A program made the position numbers and the translations under genes. DNA of 64,000 nt from Pycnococcus provasolii. Lineage: Eukaryota > Chlorophyta > Pseudoscourfieldiophyceae > Pseudoscourfieldiales. The notes beneath the pieces are model-generated. The model did not search any database. It saw only the letters and a program-made list of their open reading frames with translations, and was not told the DNA's origin. Shown here in pieces: positions 27,068 through 39,600 of this stretch. The stretch covers positions 806,001 through 870,000 of the forward strand of contig CP150546.1 of the NCBI GenBank assembly GCA_049487715.1. Direction: 5' to 3'. Position 1 is the stretch's first letter, and the number at the start of each line of letters is the position of its first letter.

Positions 27068-27627
27068 GACAAAGAAGAGCAATAAAATCTATCCGTTGGG
27101 GGAACGGGGAGGGGAGGAGATACGACAGGGGCCGAGGGGATAGATCTGAGAAGATTGAAGCAACAGGGATCCCTCTTCAACCTTCCCTCGAGATGACGGG
27201 GCACCAAAGTCCAAACGACTTCAGAGGATAGGGTTCCCCTTCCGGGAATGGGCCTCCTCCAACGATTCGCTTAATCATCCAAGGGTGGATCCCCTGGGAT
27301 CCTGCCAGTACAGTACTCGTACGTAGCCTACCGGTATCCTCGTCCTCAAAGGCCTGAGATCCCTTCATGGAGGGAGTGGGCAGAATTTGCCCCTTGGGTT
27401 CACTGGGTGGGGGTTTTTTTGTCGGGGGGTTTGTTTCCCAGTTCCGGCAGTTCGACTTTCGGGGTTCGGGGTTCTCGGCAAGCAGGCAAGCAGCAGTCGT
27501 ATTTGTCAGGTAATTTATGTACATATGTGTGACCGGCCGGATGGAGTGTTGGTGTTGATGTTGCAAGCAATGCGCACGTCGCGTCGTAGCCAAACTAAGG
27601 GTTGGTTACTGTAAATCTTACTTAAGG
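27068..27627. other. Intergenic region upstream of MGDG synthase
   Basis: This 560-bp stretch should contain the 3' flank of the dehydrogenase gene and the promoter of MGD1. It has a G-rich purine tract near 27098-27122 and GGATCC-containing segments near 27166 and 27289. No gene was recognised. Confidence 0.5.
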
Positions 27628-28995
27628 TTAGTAGCCACTCATCTTGTCGACGACGTTCCCGCCCGCGCTTTCGTAGAAGCGACGAAGGCGATCGTCGTCG
27701 CTCGCACCTCCGCCACGCATCGCCTTGCTGTAAACCTTCGTCAGCTCGACAAATTTCAACACGCTCTCTTTCTGGAAGTACGTCGTCTTGTCGGCATTGT
27801 GCGGGCTAATCAGGACATTCTTGAACTTCCAGAGAGCGTGGTTGGAAGGAAGAGGCTCGGGCGCCGTCACATCCAGAGCCGCACCTCGCAGGATACCAAC
27901 CTGAAGCGCCTCGACGAGCGCCGACGTGTCACAGCACTTGCCACGCCCAATATTGATGAACACGGGAGCAAGTCCGCTCGCGCCGTCCGCACCGTCGAGT
28001 GCGTCGTCGTCGGGCGCGGGAGGAGGCGACGCTGGAACGTGAGGAGACACCGCTGTCGTCTCTCTCGACGAAGGTGTGACTAGGTGATGCTGCATCGGCT
28101 CCACGCCAGGCACAAATGCACGCTGCCCCTTCTCATTCGCCGTGCGGCGGTCGAGAGCGAGAAACTCTTCCGTACTGAACATGTTTACCGTCTCCTCTGT
28201 CAACGGTGTCACCAAGCACACAAATTCGCACTGCCGAAGCATGCGTAGCAATCCTTTCTTGCCGCCGTACACGCGCGCGGCGACGCCCTTCGTGTCAGCG
28301 ACGCCGTTCAAGTTGCCCGCCTCTCCCTCTCCCGTGTCTCTTCGGTGAGCGAGCACGTTCATGCCGTACGCACGTGCTAGCGTAGCCGTAGCCTTCCCTA
28401 TATCCCCAAAGCCTACAACTCCGATCGTGCGCCCCCGAAGTTCGCAAGTTTCGAAGCTCGTCCACTCACCCTTAGCCTTCTGTGAATCCAGCCTCACCTG
28501 GTCGAGCGCGAAGTACTTGCATGCGTACAGTACATATTCTGCGAGCGAGAATCGGTAAACGCCTCTGGCGTTAGTCAGGATGGGCCTCAGCGGATCTCCG
28601 GCTGTCTGTGCGAGGTTTGGAATAGACATGAGGTGCTCGACTCCCGCCGAGCAGCTGTGAAGCCACCTTAGCTTTTGCATAACCGCAAGGCACGTGTTGA
28701 GGTCTGTGGGCGAAGTTCCTCCGCACACGACGGCGATGTCTGCCTGTTTCAGCGTGTCGTTTATGTCCGACGAGCCTTTCAACGAGCCTTTCAGTTCCGT
28801 GATATTCCGTCCGACAGCTAAGACGTGAAAGCTTGTATTGTTGAGTCTTCGCATTAGAAGAGCGACTTCACTCGCGTTAGGTTTCCCAAATATCACAACG
28901 TTGTATGAGCGCGACATTGTGGACCACGAGGCATTACCACTCAGACCAGGAGGAGTCGCCGCCGCCGCCGCCGCCGACGACGACGCCACGCCCAT
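27628..28995 (-). CDS. D-isomer-specific 2-hydroxyacid dehydrogenase family protein
   Basis: Protein of 455 residues if started at the ATG at 28995, or 429 from 28917. The NAD-binding fold is clear: RTIGVVGFGDIGKATA gives the GxGxxG dinucleotide motif. Catalytic residues appear in the expected order: Arg in FINIGRGKCCDTSALVEAL, Glu in DVTAPEPLP and His in LISPHNA. Members reduce 2-keto acids such as glyoxylate, hydroxypyruvate or phenylpyruvate; the substrate is not readable. An insertion of about 55 low-complexity residues (Pro/Ala/Asp-rich) sits between the dinucleotide domain and the Arg motif. The extra N-terminal 26 residues are Ala-rich, coded by a GCC repeat, and lie 30 bp from a telomere-type repeat, so the shorter start is also plausible. 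Confidence 0.88.
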   Translation of the reverse strand: MGVASSSAAAAAATPPGLSGNASWSTMSRSYNVVIFGKPNASEVALLMRRLNNTSFHVLAVGRNITELKGSLKGSSDINDTLKQADIAVVCGGTSPTDLNTCLAVMQKLRWLHSCSAGVEHLMSIPNLAQTAGDPLRPILTNARGVYRFSLAEYVLYACKYFALDQVRLDSQKAKGEWTSFETCELRGRTIGVVGFGDIGKATATLARAYGMNVLAHRRDTGEGEAGNLNGVADTKGVAARVYGGKKGLLRMLRQCEFVCLVTPLTEETVNMFSTEEFLALDRRTANEKGQRAFVPGVEPMQHHLVTPSSRETTAVSPHVPASPPPAPDDDALDGADGASGLAPVFINIGRGKCCDTSALVEALQVGILRGAALDVTAPEPLPSNHALWKFKNVLISPHNADKTTYFQKESVLKFVELTKVYSKAMRGGGASDDDRLRRFYESAGGNVVDKMSGY

Positions 28996-29024
28996 CGCAA
29001 TGCTGCGGAGAAATCCGAGCTGGA

Positions 29025-29049
29025 CCCTAACCCTAACCCTAACCCTAAC
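29025..29049. repeat. Interstitial telomere-type repeat (CCCTAA)4
   Basis: A perfect 25-bp CCCTAA run, followed by a short (GA)n tract at about 29056-29069, lies between the head-to-head starts at 28995 and 29172. Gene sequence on both sides rules out a chromosome end. Confidence 0.97.
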
Positions 29050-29171
29050 GGCGAAAGAGAGAGAGAGAGGGGGTGCTTTACTTCGGGGAGGGGAAATGAA
29101 TGGTCCCTCCCTTCCCCTCCCTCCTCTCTCGTCTTGGGGGCGGTCGCAAGTGATTGGGGTCCATCACATTC

Positions 29172-30008
29172 ATGGCCTCCGCGATCGCGACGTCCGTTGC
29201 GCTCGCGGGCGTGTCCTTCTTGCTGAACAGCGTGCTCGAGCGAGAAAAGGCGCAAAGGGAGGCGCGTCTGGCGCGTGTCTCCGACCAACTGCGCCTCTTC
29301 TTTGGACCGCTCCTCGCCACTTTGTCGGCGTCAAAGTCGGCGTATGTCGCGATGCTCCACCACGTCTCCCCAGATCAAACTGCAGAAACTCTGAAAAGAG
29401 TTCTTGACGACACGCACGATCCGCAACACGAAAAAGTGTCAATATTATACAGGCACTGGCTGAGCACTGTGCTTCAGCCGTTGAACGAGTACGTTTACCT
29501 CTAACCAGCCACCGCGCACAAACAACAAGCACTAACATTGTATCACACCAGGAGAGCTAGTGCCACGGTGGAAGCAGGTTTTCACCTTCTCGACACGACG
29601 ACAGGTGTGCCCGTCCACCTACTTCTTGACCTCGTTGCGCACACGTCGGCGATGCGCGCGCTCTTAGAGTCGTCTTCGTACCACTCGAACGCGTCGGACG
29701 TGAAGTCTGCTCGGACGGCAAACGAAGTTCCTACAAGTGTCCCAGACGTCGTGGCGTCGACGGGCGGGCGGCATGCTTTTGACGCCGCTTTGGAAAATGC
29801 CGGCACGTCTTTTGAAAAACCGAAGCCGTTCATGAGGGCGCTGACGAAGCTCGAGAACTCGCCAACTACTAGCGGTGTATCTTTCCCCGACGAGCTCATC
29901 GAGTTCGTGGAGCGGGAGTTCCAGCGCCTCATGCGCGTGAACCAGCGGGCGCTGAACATCCCGTCGCACGACGAAACCAAGCTGGTGCCGGCGCGCTCGA
30001 AACTGTAA
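29172..30008 (+). CDS. Conserved algal-type one-TM protein, spliced
   Basis: Two exons, 29172-29488 and 29552-30008, with a 63-bp intron (GTACGT...CACCAG, CTAAC upstream of the acceptor), giving 257 residues. The junction restores a Glu codon (PLNE|RASATVE). The N terminus is a hydrophobic anchor (AIATSVALAGVSFLLNSV) followed by a long charged helix (EREKAQREARLARVSDQL) and LFFGPLLATLSASKSAYVAM. As I recall, similar anchor-helix-GPL proteins of unknown function occur in several algal groups; I cannot name a Pfam family. The C-terminal half is helical and ends with charged residues. A membrane-bound, cytoplasm-facing helical protein is the most that can be said. Confidence 0.7.
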
Positions 30009-30669
30009 AGATCGAACGAACGATCAATATTGTACTACTAGATACTTTGTCCAACGGACGTCTATTCACACCATTCGCCGTTCAACCCCTTGGCGCCTGC
30101 TAGATAAGCGGTCGCACCGTACGCGTCGTCGCCACTCGCGCGTGCACGTCGACTGCGACGAGGCTGCTCTGCAGCGGGTTGCGTGTCACAGATGCGGAAG
30201 CAAAGGTGCAAGCGTACGATAGTACTAGGTTGGTATGTAGCAGGGCAGGTGATCAGTAGGGCAGGTGAGCAGGCGTGCCCATGCAACTGCCATGCAAGGC
30301 TTGCCAGAAAAACAAAATTACAGGGGGAAAGTACTTGACATGAGCAAGTAAGTCCAGGAAAAGGTTTTATAAAAGAAGAAGGAGGACAGCCCACACACGC
30401 CTCGACCTAACCTGTGAACACGCAGATGGTACAAAAGCACAAATCACTACCGGGTACATACCAACCTCTCCCAACCTTAAAGACTGTAAAGTTTATGTAC
30501 CACAGCCCATGCGTGAAGTTCGAACCAGCGAAGGCGACGTTGAAGGCGAAGGCGAAGGTGACGTTGCCCAACGTTGACCCACGTGTCGCCCACTGTGACC
30601 TTCGTCAACCTGGAGGGTTGTGGACATGGGGGGAGACCTGGGGGAGGAGAGGAGTTAGTTCAAAGAGGC
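30009..30669. other. Intergenic region before the giant receptor-like gene
   Basis: It contains the second copy of the 32-bp dispersed repeat (30044-30075), a GGCAGGTGA repeat near 30240-30270 and short GAAGGCGA repeats near 30530-30560. An upstream exon carrying the real start of the giant gene could lie here, but I see no clear donor. Confidence 0.5.
30044..30075 (+). repeat. 32-bp dispersed repeat, copy 2
   Basis: It differs from 5570-5601 at three positions. Again it lies just after a plus-strand stop codon (30006-30008). Confidence 0.7.
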
Positions 30670-33600
30670 ATGGGAACGCTTGTTCCGGCCATGACCATGC
30701 CCTTGACCGCAATGCCCATCCGGCTGGTCTGTGGTTACTTTAGGAGCCTTTACTTCCTCATGGGGGCCATCACTGGCTCTTGGCTGTGCTCTTGGTGGCT
30801 GTGGTGCAGCTGTAGTCTCCCCTTGCTCTTACAAGTAGACCCCCCCTTTGTGCTCTTCTTGTTCGTCATGTTGCAAGTTGTAACATGTTGCAAGTTGGGG
30901 CACGACGTGGACATGGACATGGACATGGACAATAACTGCTACTACCCTAAGTCCGATACAACAACAACAAGAAGAAGAAGAAGAAGAAACCATAAGAGGT
31001 ACCAACTGGATCGCAGAAGAAGAAACGGGAGAAGAAGAAAGTCAAGCGCGGTTAGCACGGCATACAGAGAGACTTGCAGCGTCCTTCTTGCGCTCTTTGT
31101 GGCACTCAATGTGGCAAACGCCGCCGTAGTCGCCGATGAGACAGCAGCATTATTTTCGCAGCAGCAGCAACCCCCTCGCCGCCAGCTCAGCGAGGTGCAA
31201 ATCATGCCGCCGCCAACACCGCCAGATCCGCCGCTAAGTATACCGCCACTTCCGAGACAGTCGTACGAAGAACGACAGTGCCTCATCAACCAAATGAAAG
31301 GACAGCCGTGTATGCCACCGCCACCACCTGCTCTGCCGTCAGCTCCACCTCCGCCAACACCCCCACTTCCGCCACCGCCACCGCCAAATGCGTGCGCCTC
31401 GCTACCGACAGGCACAGCACTGCGCGACGAGTACCAAGCTGGTGTCACATTCAAGGTGGAGTACAACTATGAGAATATGAATTCTATCTGCAAAAACTTT
31501 CTCATAATGTATAGGAATGATGCTGTCGCGTATCAAACAGAATTGGCTATGTGGGTTAGTCTCTACTCGCGCAGCAGGGCTGAGCAGACGACGACTCTAC
31601 CGCCGCCAACGCCGCCTCCACCACCATCTTCGTCGTCGCAAAGCAGTGACGCCAATGGCGCCAACGCCAATGTGACGAACACAACGACAACAGCGCAACC
31701 ACGAGAGGACTCTGCAGTCATCTGGCACAAGAAGATGCTGCGGAATACGTATGAGACTGCGGATGCGGAATTCAGCATAGAGCTTGCAGGCCATTACATG
31801 ATGGAGCTGACGATCTACGACGCCAACCACGGAAGTCCCTACTTGACTGCGCCGGTGCTTGTTGTGAAGTCTTGGCAAGTTGAGGTGGTTCCAGACACAC
31901 CAGATCTTCACAACTTCAAGCTCAACGGGCCGCTTAAGTTGCACAAGCGCGGCAGCGACGGAAGCCCGCATCTCACATCCTTCACCACCGACAACCGATT
32001 CGACTGCGCGGTTGGCGTGGATCTTGTGTGGCGCTTCGAGGTGAAAGACCAATACGGTAACCCTGTACCGCGTGCCCTCAAGGCGCGTGACGGATACGGT
32101 GCTGTATCTGTCGCCGGGAGTCGCATCGAACACGACGACCAAGGAGATGCGGAAGGGTCCTGCTTGAGCAACAGCGGGTGCGATATGTTGCGATACGACT
32201 CGTCGGACGAAATGGGAATTCAGGGTCTCTCCGCGGGAAGACTCCTCCTAGATCGTGAGCACAGTATCTTCTCGGCAGTATTTCACTCAGCTGGAAGCTA
32301 TCAGATAAAGATTTTTGTCGTGGCAAAGAATCCAGATACGGGTAACCCTGAGCAGGTCGCCCAGTCCATGAGCTTCGAGGTGTACCCGCGCGGGCTCAAC
32401 GCACTCTCATCCACGCTAGACATTGGCGGCGGAACTCTCATGCCCGCAGGCGATACGCGCGATGCATTGCTGACACCGCGGGACGACTACGGAAATAGTC
32501 TTGCCAAGTACGCCGACTGGTGGTTTACCGCAGACGACATCTACCTGGACATCTTCTATATGAATACAAAAGATGGTGCTTATCCCGACACCTCGAAGAT
32601 CAACTGCCCTGACATCAACAATGAAATCATTCCTCCTGAGACGACGGACGCGCTCTGCGCCTTTTATCAGAGAAAACACATCGTCAGCGGGTTGTTGCGT
32701 CATTGTGTATCTCGCAACATGCCTGTGCTGCGCAAGGGTGTGTACCACATCACATACACGCTCTCTCGCACCGGTTACGTGTACATCTGTCCATGGACGC
32801 GTCAAACGCGTAATGCAGGATTTTCGAATAGCATTTTTGGGGGTGGCAAAAATAGCCGATTTGACAGCCTTACGAATAGAAAGCCAAAGGTTCTGCATGT
32901 CATAAATGGGCCACCTGACCCTGTGCGGACGCAAATACTATCGGACTGCACCCGCATGCGCTATCAGACGGTGACAAAAATGGTTGCGGGTGAACCGCTC
33001 GACTTGCTGGTCGCGCTCCGGGACCAGTATGATAATCTCGTCACATTTGGTCCAGGAGCTTCGACTAGAGTTGGTCCGCTGAAGGTATATTTGAAGCGAA
33101 AGGGATCAACTGGAATGTTTGAGGATGCTTCCAACGGCGATTTAGGCGAATCGTGCACTGCGTTTGGAGGCATTAAGCGCGTCACTGGTGTCAATTATTA
33201 TCAGAATCAAGCATCGACCGTGCGTGCTGAGATCGAAGAGGGCCAGGAGGCGTATAGCATCCAGTGCATCCCTCCCGTAAATGACGATCCGTCGTACGTT
33301 GAGCGGGTGCGTATGTACATCACCATCACCGACGAATCCTCCCGGTCTGAAGTCGTGCTTCGTGAGATCGGAAAGCCGGACAAGGACCATGTCGAACTTA
33401 TTGTGGTTGGCAGGTGCAGGGCTGGTGCCGAATGTCCGCACGAACGTGAGATTTCGGTGAAAAAGTCTGTCATTCTCAACCCAGTCCAACTGCTGAATCC
33501 GTCACCGCCGCACTTCGCCGGCCAGCGAGTCTCCTTTCAGATACAAGGGCGCGACATACAGTGTTATCCAGTCTTCAGCGGCGGGGCCAGCTTTGATTTG

Positions 33601-36600
33601 CAAATTCAACCGTCAGTCACACAGGGCGGCGCCTGCGATTGGTGCGAACCTTCAGTGGTTGATAATAATGACGGCACGTATACGGCATCATGGAGCGCTC
33701 TGTACGCGCGTGTGTACTTCCTACGCGTGGTTTCCGTGGGGACAACCATCAAGCAAGTGGCAAGCCTAGGGTGGCCGCTAAAAGTGAAGATAACGTCTGG
33801 TGAGCCGGCCCTCGAACATTGTAGGGTTCTTGCGATTCACGAGGACGGCCGATTGGTCCTTTCTAGTCTTGACAATGTTCCTGCAGGCAAGGTGCCCCCA
33901 CCAGTGTCTTTCGCGGTTTATGCATTCGATACGTACGGGAACCGCATATCACGCGATCTCACTGCCTTCATGGCAAGTTTGCAAAATGCGACTCGAAGTG
34001 CACCGGATGCGGTGCTATCAGACGAGGTGAGCAGTAATCTTAGGTGGGATGAATCTCTTGACCTTGAAAACGAATTCAGGGGTTTTATTGCAGATGTACC
34101 AAAGGTGGAGCCTTCGGAAGATGACGACGAATCGGTGCGATGTGTGGACTGTGTGCCTCGTCCAGGAATCTTCCGAGTGCCGCTGAAACCCACTGTTGCA
34201 GGGTCTTACCAACTGTACTTGAGCTACGGCGAAAACAGGCACATGGTGGAAAGATATTCTGCCATACGCATTGTTGCGGCTGTACCTGCCCCAATGCGTA
34301 CAATCATAAAGTGGGACCTGCCTCTTGCGCCAGAGGGAGCCACGTTCAGGTCGAACAGATCGTCGTCAGAAAGCGGCACGGCACCATCATTCGTTGCAGG
34401 TATGCCTGCGTCGCTTCAAGTGGTCGTACGCGACGAATTCGGAAATCTGTGCGAGGCGTCGCGATGGACCTTTGGGGTTAAGCTCGAATTAATGGAGTCT
34501 TACATCTCGCCACCGCCTCCGCCATTGCCGCCACCGCCTCCATCACCACCACCGCGATCCCCGCTAGGCAATGACACAGACCCAGATCAGGTGGTGGCTT
34601 CTAACGTGAGCGAGGTATCATCAAGGCGCATGCTTTTAAATATGTCGCAAGTATCGACGTATCAGATTGTTTCTGGTGCCGATGCGTACAAGCAAAGTCT
34701 GATGATGACGATGATGTTGCCTGGCATGTTTTCCGCCGAAGTCAAGGTTCTGCCAGTCCAAGGCAATGCTGCATTTTCGAATTTTCATGTGCCTGGCTCT
34801 CCTTATCAGGTGGAGGTGGGCTTCCCCCCGCCACCTCCTTTGCCAAGCACGACCATCCCACAGAAGGGTGATTCGCCGCCACAAAACAATTCTGGCGTCA
34901 CCTCAGACGATGCAAATTCAATTCCTCGAGTCCCATCACCGCCGCCTCAATTTTCCTCCTTACCCGTGTTTAAAGATACGCAGAATAGCACGACCGCCTC
35001 GGCAGAAAGCGATACAGGAAAAGTGCCGTCGACGACAAATGATATGGACAGCACATCAATGTACGTCATAATCGGTGCCATTGCAGCGATCACGGCGATT
35101 TCGATCCCTGCCGCTACTTATGTCATCCTCCATAGGACCAAGAGACGCGACTTCGTCCGAGTGCCATCCAAAGCGCAATCGGATGTGGATCTGGAAAAAG
35201 CTGAGTCCATTGAAGAATCTGCCTGCGGAGCTGATGATGATGACGGCAATGATGACGATAACAGTGAATTGCGACCACTCACGGTTGCAGTGCCTTCCGA
35301 ATCACGTCCATCAACACGACGTAAGCCGACTAATGAGCCTCAGTCAACAGACGTTCGCGTCGATCGTGGTCCTCATACTCGTGAAGCGCTGCTATCCATA
35401 GGCGAGCCGCCAAATCGACTTTCACTTTTGCCCGCTCGCCGGCCCGTTCTTAATCCCGTTCCTGAGGAGCATGAAGCAGTATCAAGGCAGGCCACCCCGG
35501 ATGAGGAATTACAGGCCGCTGGACCGACGGAAACGGAAGGGCAGGTGGAAGCGCAGGCGGTGTCTGATGCTCAAATGATGATAGCTAGGAATATTCTCAC
35601 ACTCCCGGTGGAAGAGCGAGTTATTGCTCTGCTTGCCAGTACCCCAGAAGATAGAACGGAAGTGATGAGAGCAATCGCTGCTATTGCACCAGAGGCGCAT
35701 GATGTCACATCTAGCGCGATGGAACAGGCCGAAGCTGACGCTCAATACGCTGGAGCACTTGCCTCTTCCAAGCCAGAAGATGCAGCGGAGGTCCTGAGCT
35801 CTCTGCCTGTCGACGAGGCTGTGCGCGTTGTCGCGGCGATGCCCGCGGCGGCGAAGGGACGCGCAGTCGCGTCAATGAGCGCAGCTGGACGTGAGCAGCT
35901 TCTTCGAGCGATGTCGGATCGCGAGAGGCAGAATGTGATGGAGGCGACGAAGGCTGCGAAGGAAGCGGCGGCACTGTCTCGCGCGTCGCCGTCGCAGCGC
36001 GCGAGGATGCTCGAGCGAATGACAACCCGCGAAGCGGCGGCAGCTGTTATGGCGATCGTGAATCCTGGTGAACAAGCCATAACACTTTCAGCTATGAGTC
36101 CGCAAGCAAGGGCGGTGGTCCTTGCATCTTTACCTGAAGAAGTACGTCGAACAGTGACGGCAGTCCTGGAAACGCTTGGTGTTGCACCCAATGCAAAGGA
36201 TGGTGCTGCAGTTGGAGATGCATTGCGAGCGCGTGAGATTGCGGATAATATTCTCACTGGCAAGAATGAATTGGACGCCAGCAAGGTGCTGAATACGTTG
36301 GACCCGAATCTTGCAGCAAGTGTATTGGCACAGCTCCCCGTAGCTTCGCAAGCTTCGGTGCTAGCAAATATGGGTGTGCGGCAGCGCGTCGAAGCCTTGA
36401 ATAGCATGCGACATGCAGATCGGATCGCTGCGGCCCAAGCCTTGCACGACCTAACAAATGCGAATATTCTCGACGCTGCTACCGGTGGCGGAGCAGAAAG
36501 TGCATTATCTCGCATTACTGCGATCCAGGCTGCCGCTGCAATGTCAGCCATGCCCTCGACTGCGGGGCGATTCGACGTACTAGCAAACATGCAAGCTGGG

Positions 36601-39600
36601 GAGCTCGAAGCAGTGCTTTCCGCCGCGACGCCTGAACAGCTTGCGAGCGCCGCGCATGCGCTGGACATGCAGCAGCAGCGCCATGCGCAGGAGGTCCACA
36701 AGCTCGAGCGTGCAGTGACCGCTGCGGCTCAGCTTCACGAGCGCGCCATGGCGCTATCTACAGCTTCTCCAGAAGTGCTTTTGCAAACAGCCGCCCGCCT
36801 AAGCGACGCAGATCCGCGGGAGAGTGCGAACATGCTGAACGCTATGGACGAGGTCACAAGAGGGCGTGTTCTTGCCAGCATGCCGGAGGATGCACGTGAG
36901 CGTGTGCTTTCAGCCATGCTATCTGCTAACAAGGCTGCAGCTGCAATCGCGGCCATGCCCTCAACCTCGGAGAGACTCGACGTGCTAAAACGTATGGATG
37001 CTGGGGATCTTCAGGCTGTGCTTGCTGCCGCAACACCTGAGCAGCGTGCGGGTGCCGCATCCGCATTGCACTTACAGCAGCAGCGCCACGCGCAGGAGCG
37101 CGAAAAGCTCGAGCGTGCAGTGGCCCGCGCTTCGCAAGTGCACGAGCGTGCAACCACGCTGTCTACGTCGTCCCCCATGGAGTCCGCCGCACGCTTACGC
37201 GACGCAGATCCGCGGGAAAGTGCAAACATGCTGAACGCCATGGACGAGGTCACGAGAGGGCGCGTTCTTGCAAGCATGCCGCAGGATGCACGTGATCGTG
37301 TGCTCGCGGCGATGCGCCCCGCGGACCGCGATGCGTCGTCGTTGTTGACGACAGCAGTGGAGGATGCACACCGTATTGAGACTGCGACGAACGCGGTGGA
37401 TCGTGACGCACTCGTAGCCAGGCTCTCGACGTCTCAGTTCGCTGCCGCGGTGCATGCGCTGCACTCAGACGAGACACGAGCGAGCATGCTCGAAGGTTTG
37501 TCGATATCCGATCGCGCGCTAGTCTTCTCGGCATCGAGCGAGGCGGAGCGCGCGTCGATGGTGCGATCTCTCGAACACATGAGCGGCACGACGCGCGGCG
37601 AGACGGAGGCATCCCTCGGCGCAGCGGCGGAGGCGCGTGTTCTTGCGTCGGAGATGCCCGAATCGAGCGACGATGCTGCGGCGCGCATCACATCTATGCC
37701 AGCAAGCGTAGCTGCACGCGTGCTTACAAGTCTTCCGTCGGATCGAAGAGATTCCATTCTTGCAAGTTTGGATGCGAGCGTGGGCAATGAGATACGCGCA
37801 CACATGCGACTGGCGGACGTTGTTGATGACCCGTCTTTGGATTCGGACGAGGTGCCAACCTCGTTTATTTCTTCAAGCCGTGAGACACAATCAAGACTTA
37901 TGAGCGCCATGGATACACGCACGGCTGCATCGGCATTGAACATGCTCGAGTCGGCAACGGAACGAGCTGAACTTTTACTCTCGCTACCTGCGGAGGAGAG
38001 AGCTGCTGTTTTGGTCGCATCATCTGTGCTCACACGCGCCGAGGCGCTAAAGTCTATTTCCCAGATAAATTCAGAGGAGCACACGCTAACCACCATCGCA
38101 ATTGAACAGGCCGAAGCTGACGCTCAATACGCTGGAGCACTTGCCTCTTCCAAGCCAGAAGATGCAGCGGAGGTCCTGAGCTCTCTGCCTGTCGACGAGG
38201 CTGTGCGCGTTGTCGCGGCGATGCCCGCGGCGGCGAAGGGACGCGCAGTCGCGTCAATGAGCGCAGCTGGACGTGAGCAGCTTCTTCGAGCGATGTCGGA
38301 TCGCGAGAGGCAGAATGTGATGGAGGCGACGAAGGCTGCGAAGGAAGCGGCGGCACTGTCTCGCGCGTCGCCGTCGCAGCGCGCGAGGATGCTCGAGCGA
38401 ATGACGACCCGAGAAAGTTTAGCCGCTCTAACCGAGATGACCAGCCGTGCAGCCCGAAACGTGATGCTCCGAAAGCTCAGTAACGCTCAGGATAAGGCTA
38501 TGGTGCTCGCGCAACAGACTGCTGAGGAGCGTGAGGAGGATCTGTCATCGATGGACGCGACCGAACGTGAGGAGGTAGCAAGGGCTGTGATTGATGAGCT
38601 GGCGGCAAAGAATCTAGCTGTTGAGATAGGTGCGATGGATGCCTTTGATGCATCAGTGCAGCTTGTTCAAAACCACGAAGCACAAAGCATCGCAAGGGTT
38701 ATAAGTCATCTGCCTCCGAAATCTGGAGCACGCATTTTGCTCGAGGTTGACGACCGTACTCGGCATGCGATCTTACAGCACATGCGCGAACCAGACCGTG
38801 CCGCAACCATGCTCTCCATGGCTGTCTTACAAGCATCTCAGATACTCACAGGCACGACGTCGGATGAACGAAACCGGCGCATTCGTGGAATGACAGCGTC
38901 AAGAGCTTCCGCAGCAATCGCGGCCATGCCCTCAACCTCGGAGAGACTCGACGTGCTAGCCCATATGCAAGCTCCAGATCGTGCCGCTGTGCTTGCCGCT
39001 GCAACACCTGAGCAGCGTGCGAGCGCCACATCAGCGCTGGACACTCGCCAAACACGGATACCCGTGCAGGAGCGCGAAAAGCTCGAGCGTGCAGTGGCCC
39101 GCGCTTCGCAAGTGCACGAGCGTGCAACCGCGCTGTCTACGTCGTCCCCCATGGAGTCCGCCGCACGCTTACGCGACGCAGATCCGCGGGAAAGTGCAAA
39201 CATGCTGAACGCCATGGACGAGGTCACGAGAGGGCGCGTTCTTGCAAGCATGCCACAGGATGCACGTGATCGTGTGCTCGCGGCGATGCGCCCCGCGGAC
39301 CGCGATGCGGCGTCGTTGTTGACGACAGCAGTGGAGGATGCACACCGTATTGAGACTGCGACGAACGCGGTGGATCGTGACGCACTCGTAGCCAGGCTCT
39401 CGACGTCTCAGTTCGCTGCCGCGGTGCATGCGCTGCACTCAGACGAGACACGAGCGAGCATGCTCGAAGGTTTGTCGATATCCGATCGCGCGCTAGTCTT
39501 CTCGGCATCGAGCGAGGCGGAGCGCGCGTCGATGGTGCGATCTCTCGAACACATGAGCGGCACGACGCGCGGCGAGACGGAGGCATCCCTCGGCGCAGCG

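Noticed and set aside
30510-30545. TTCGAACC as a tRNA T-loop
   Set aside because: No matching acceptor, D or anticodon stems can be drawn around it.
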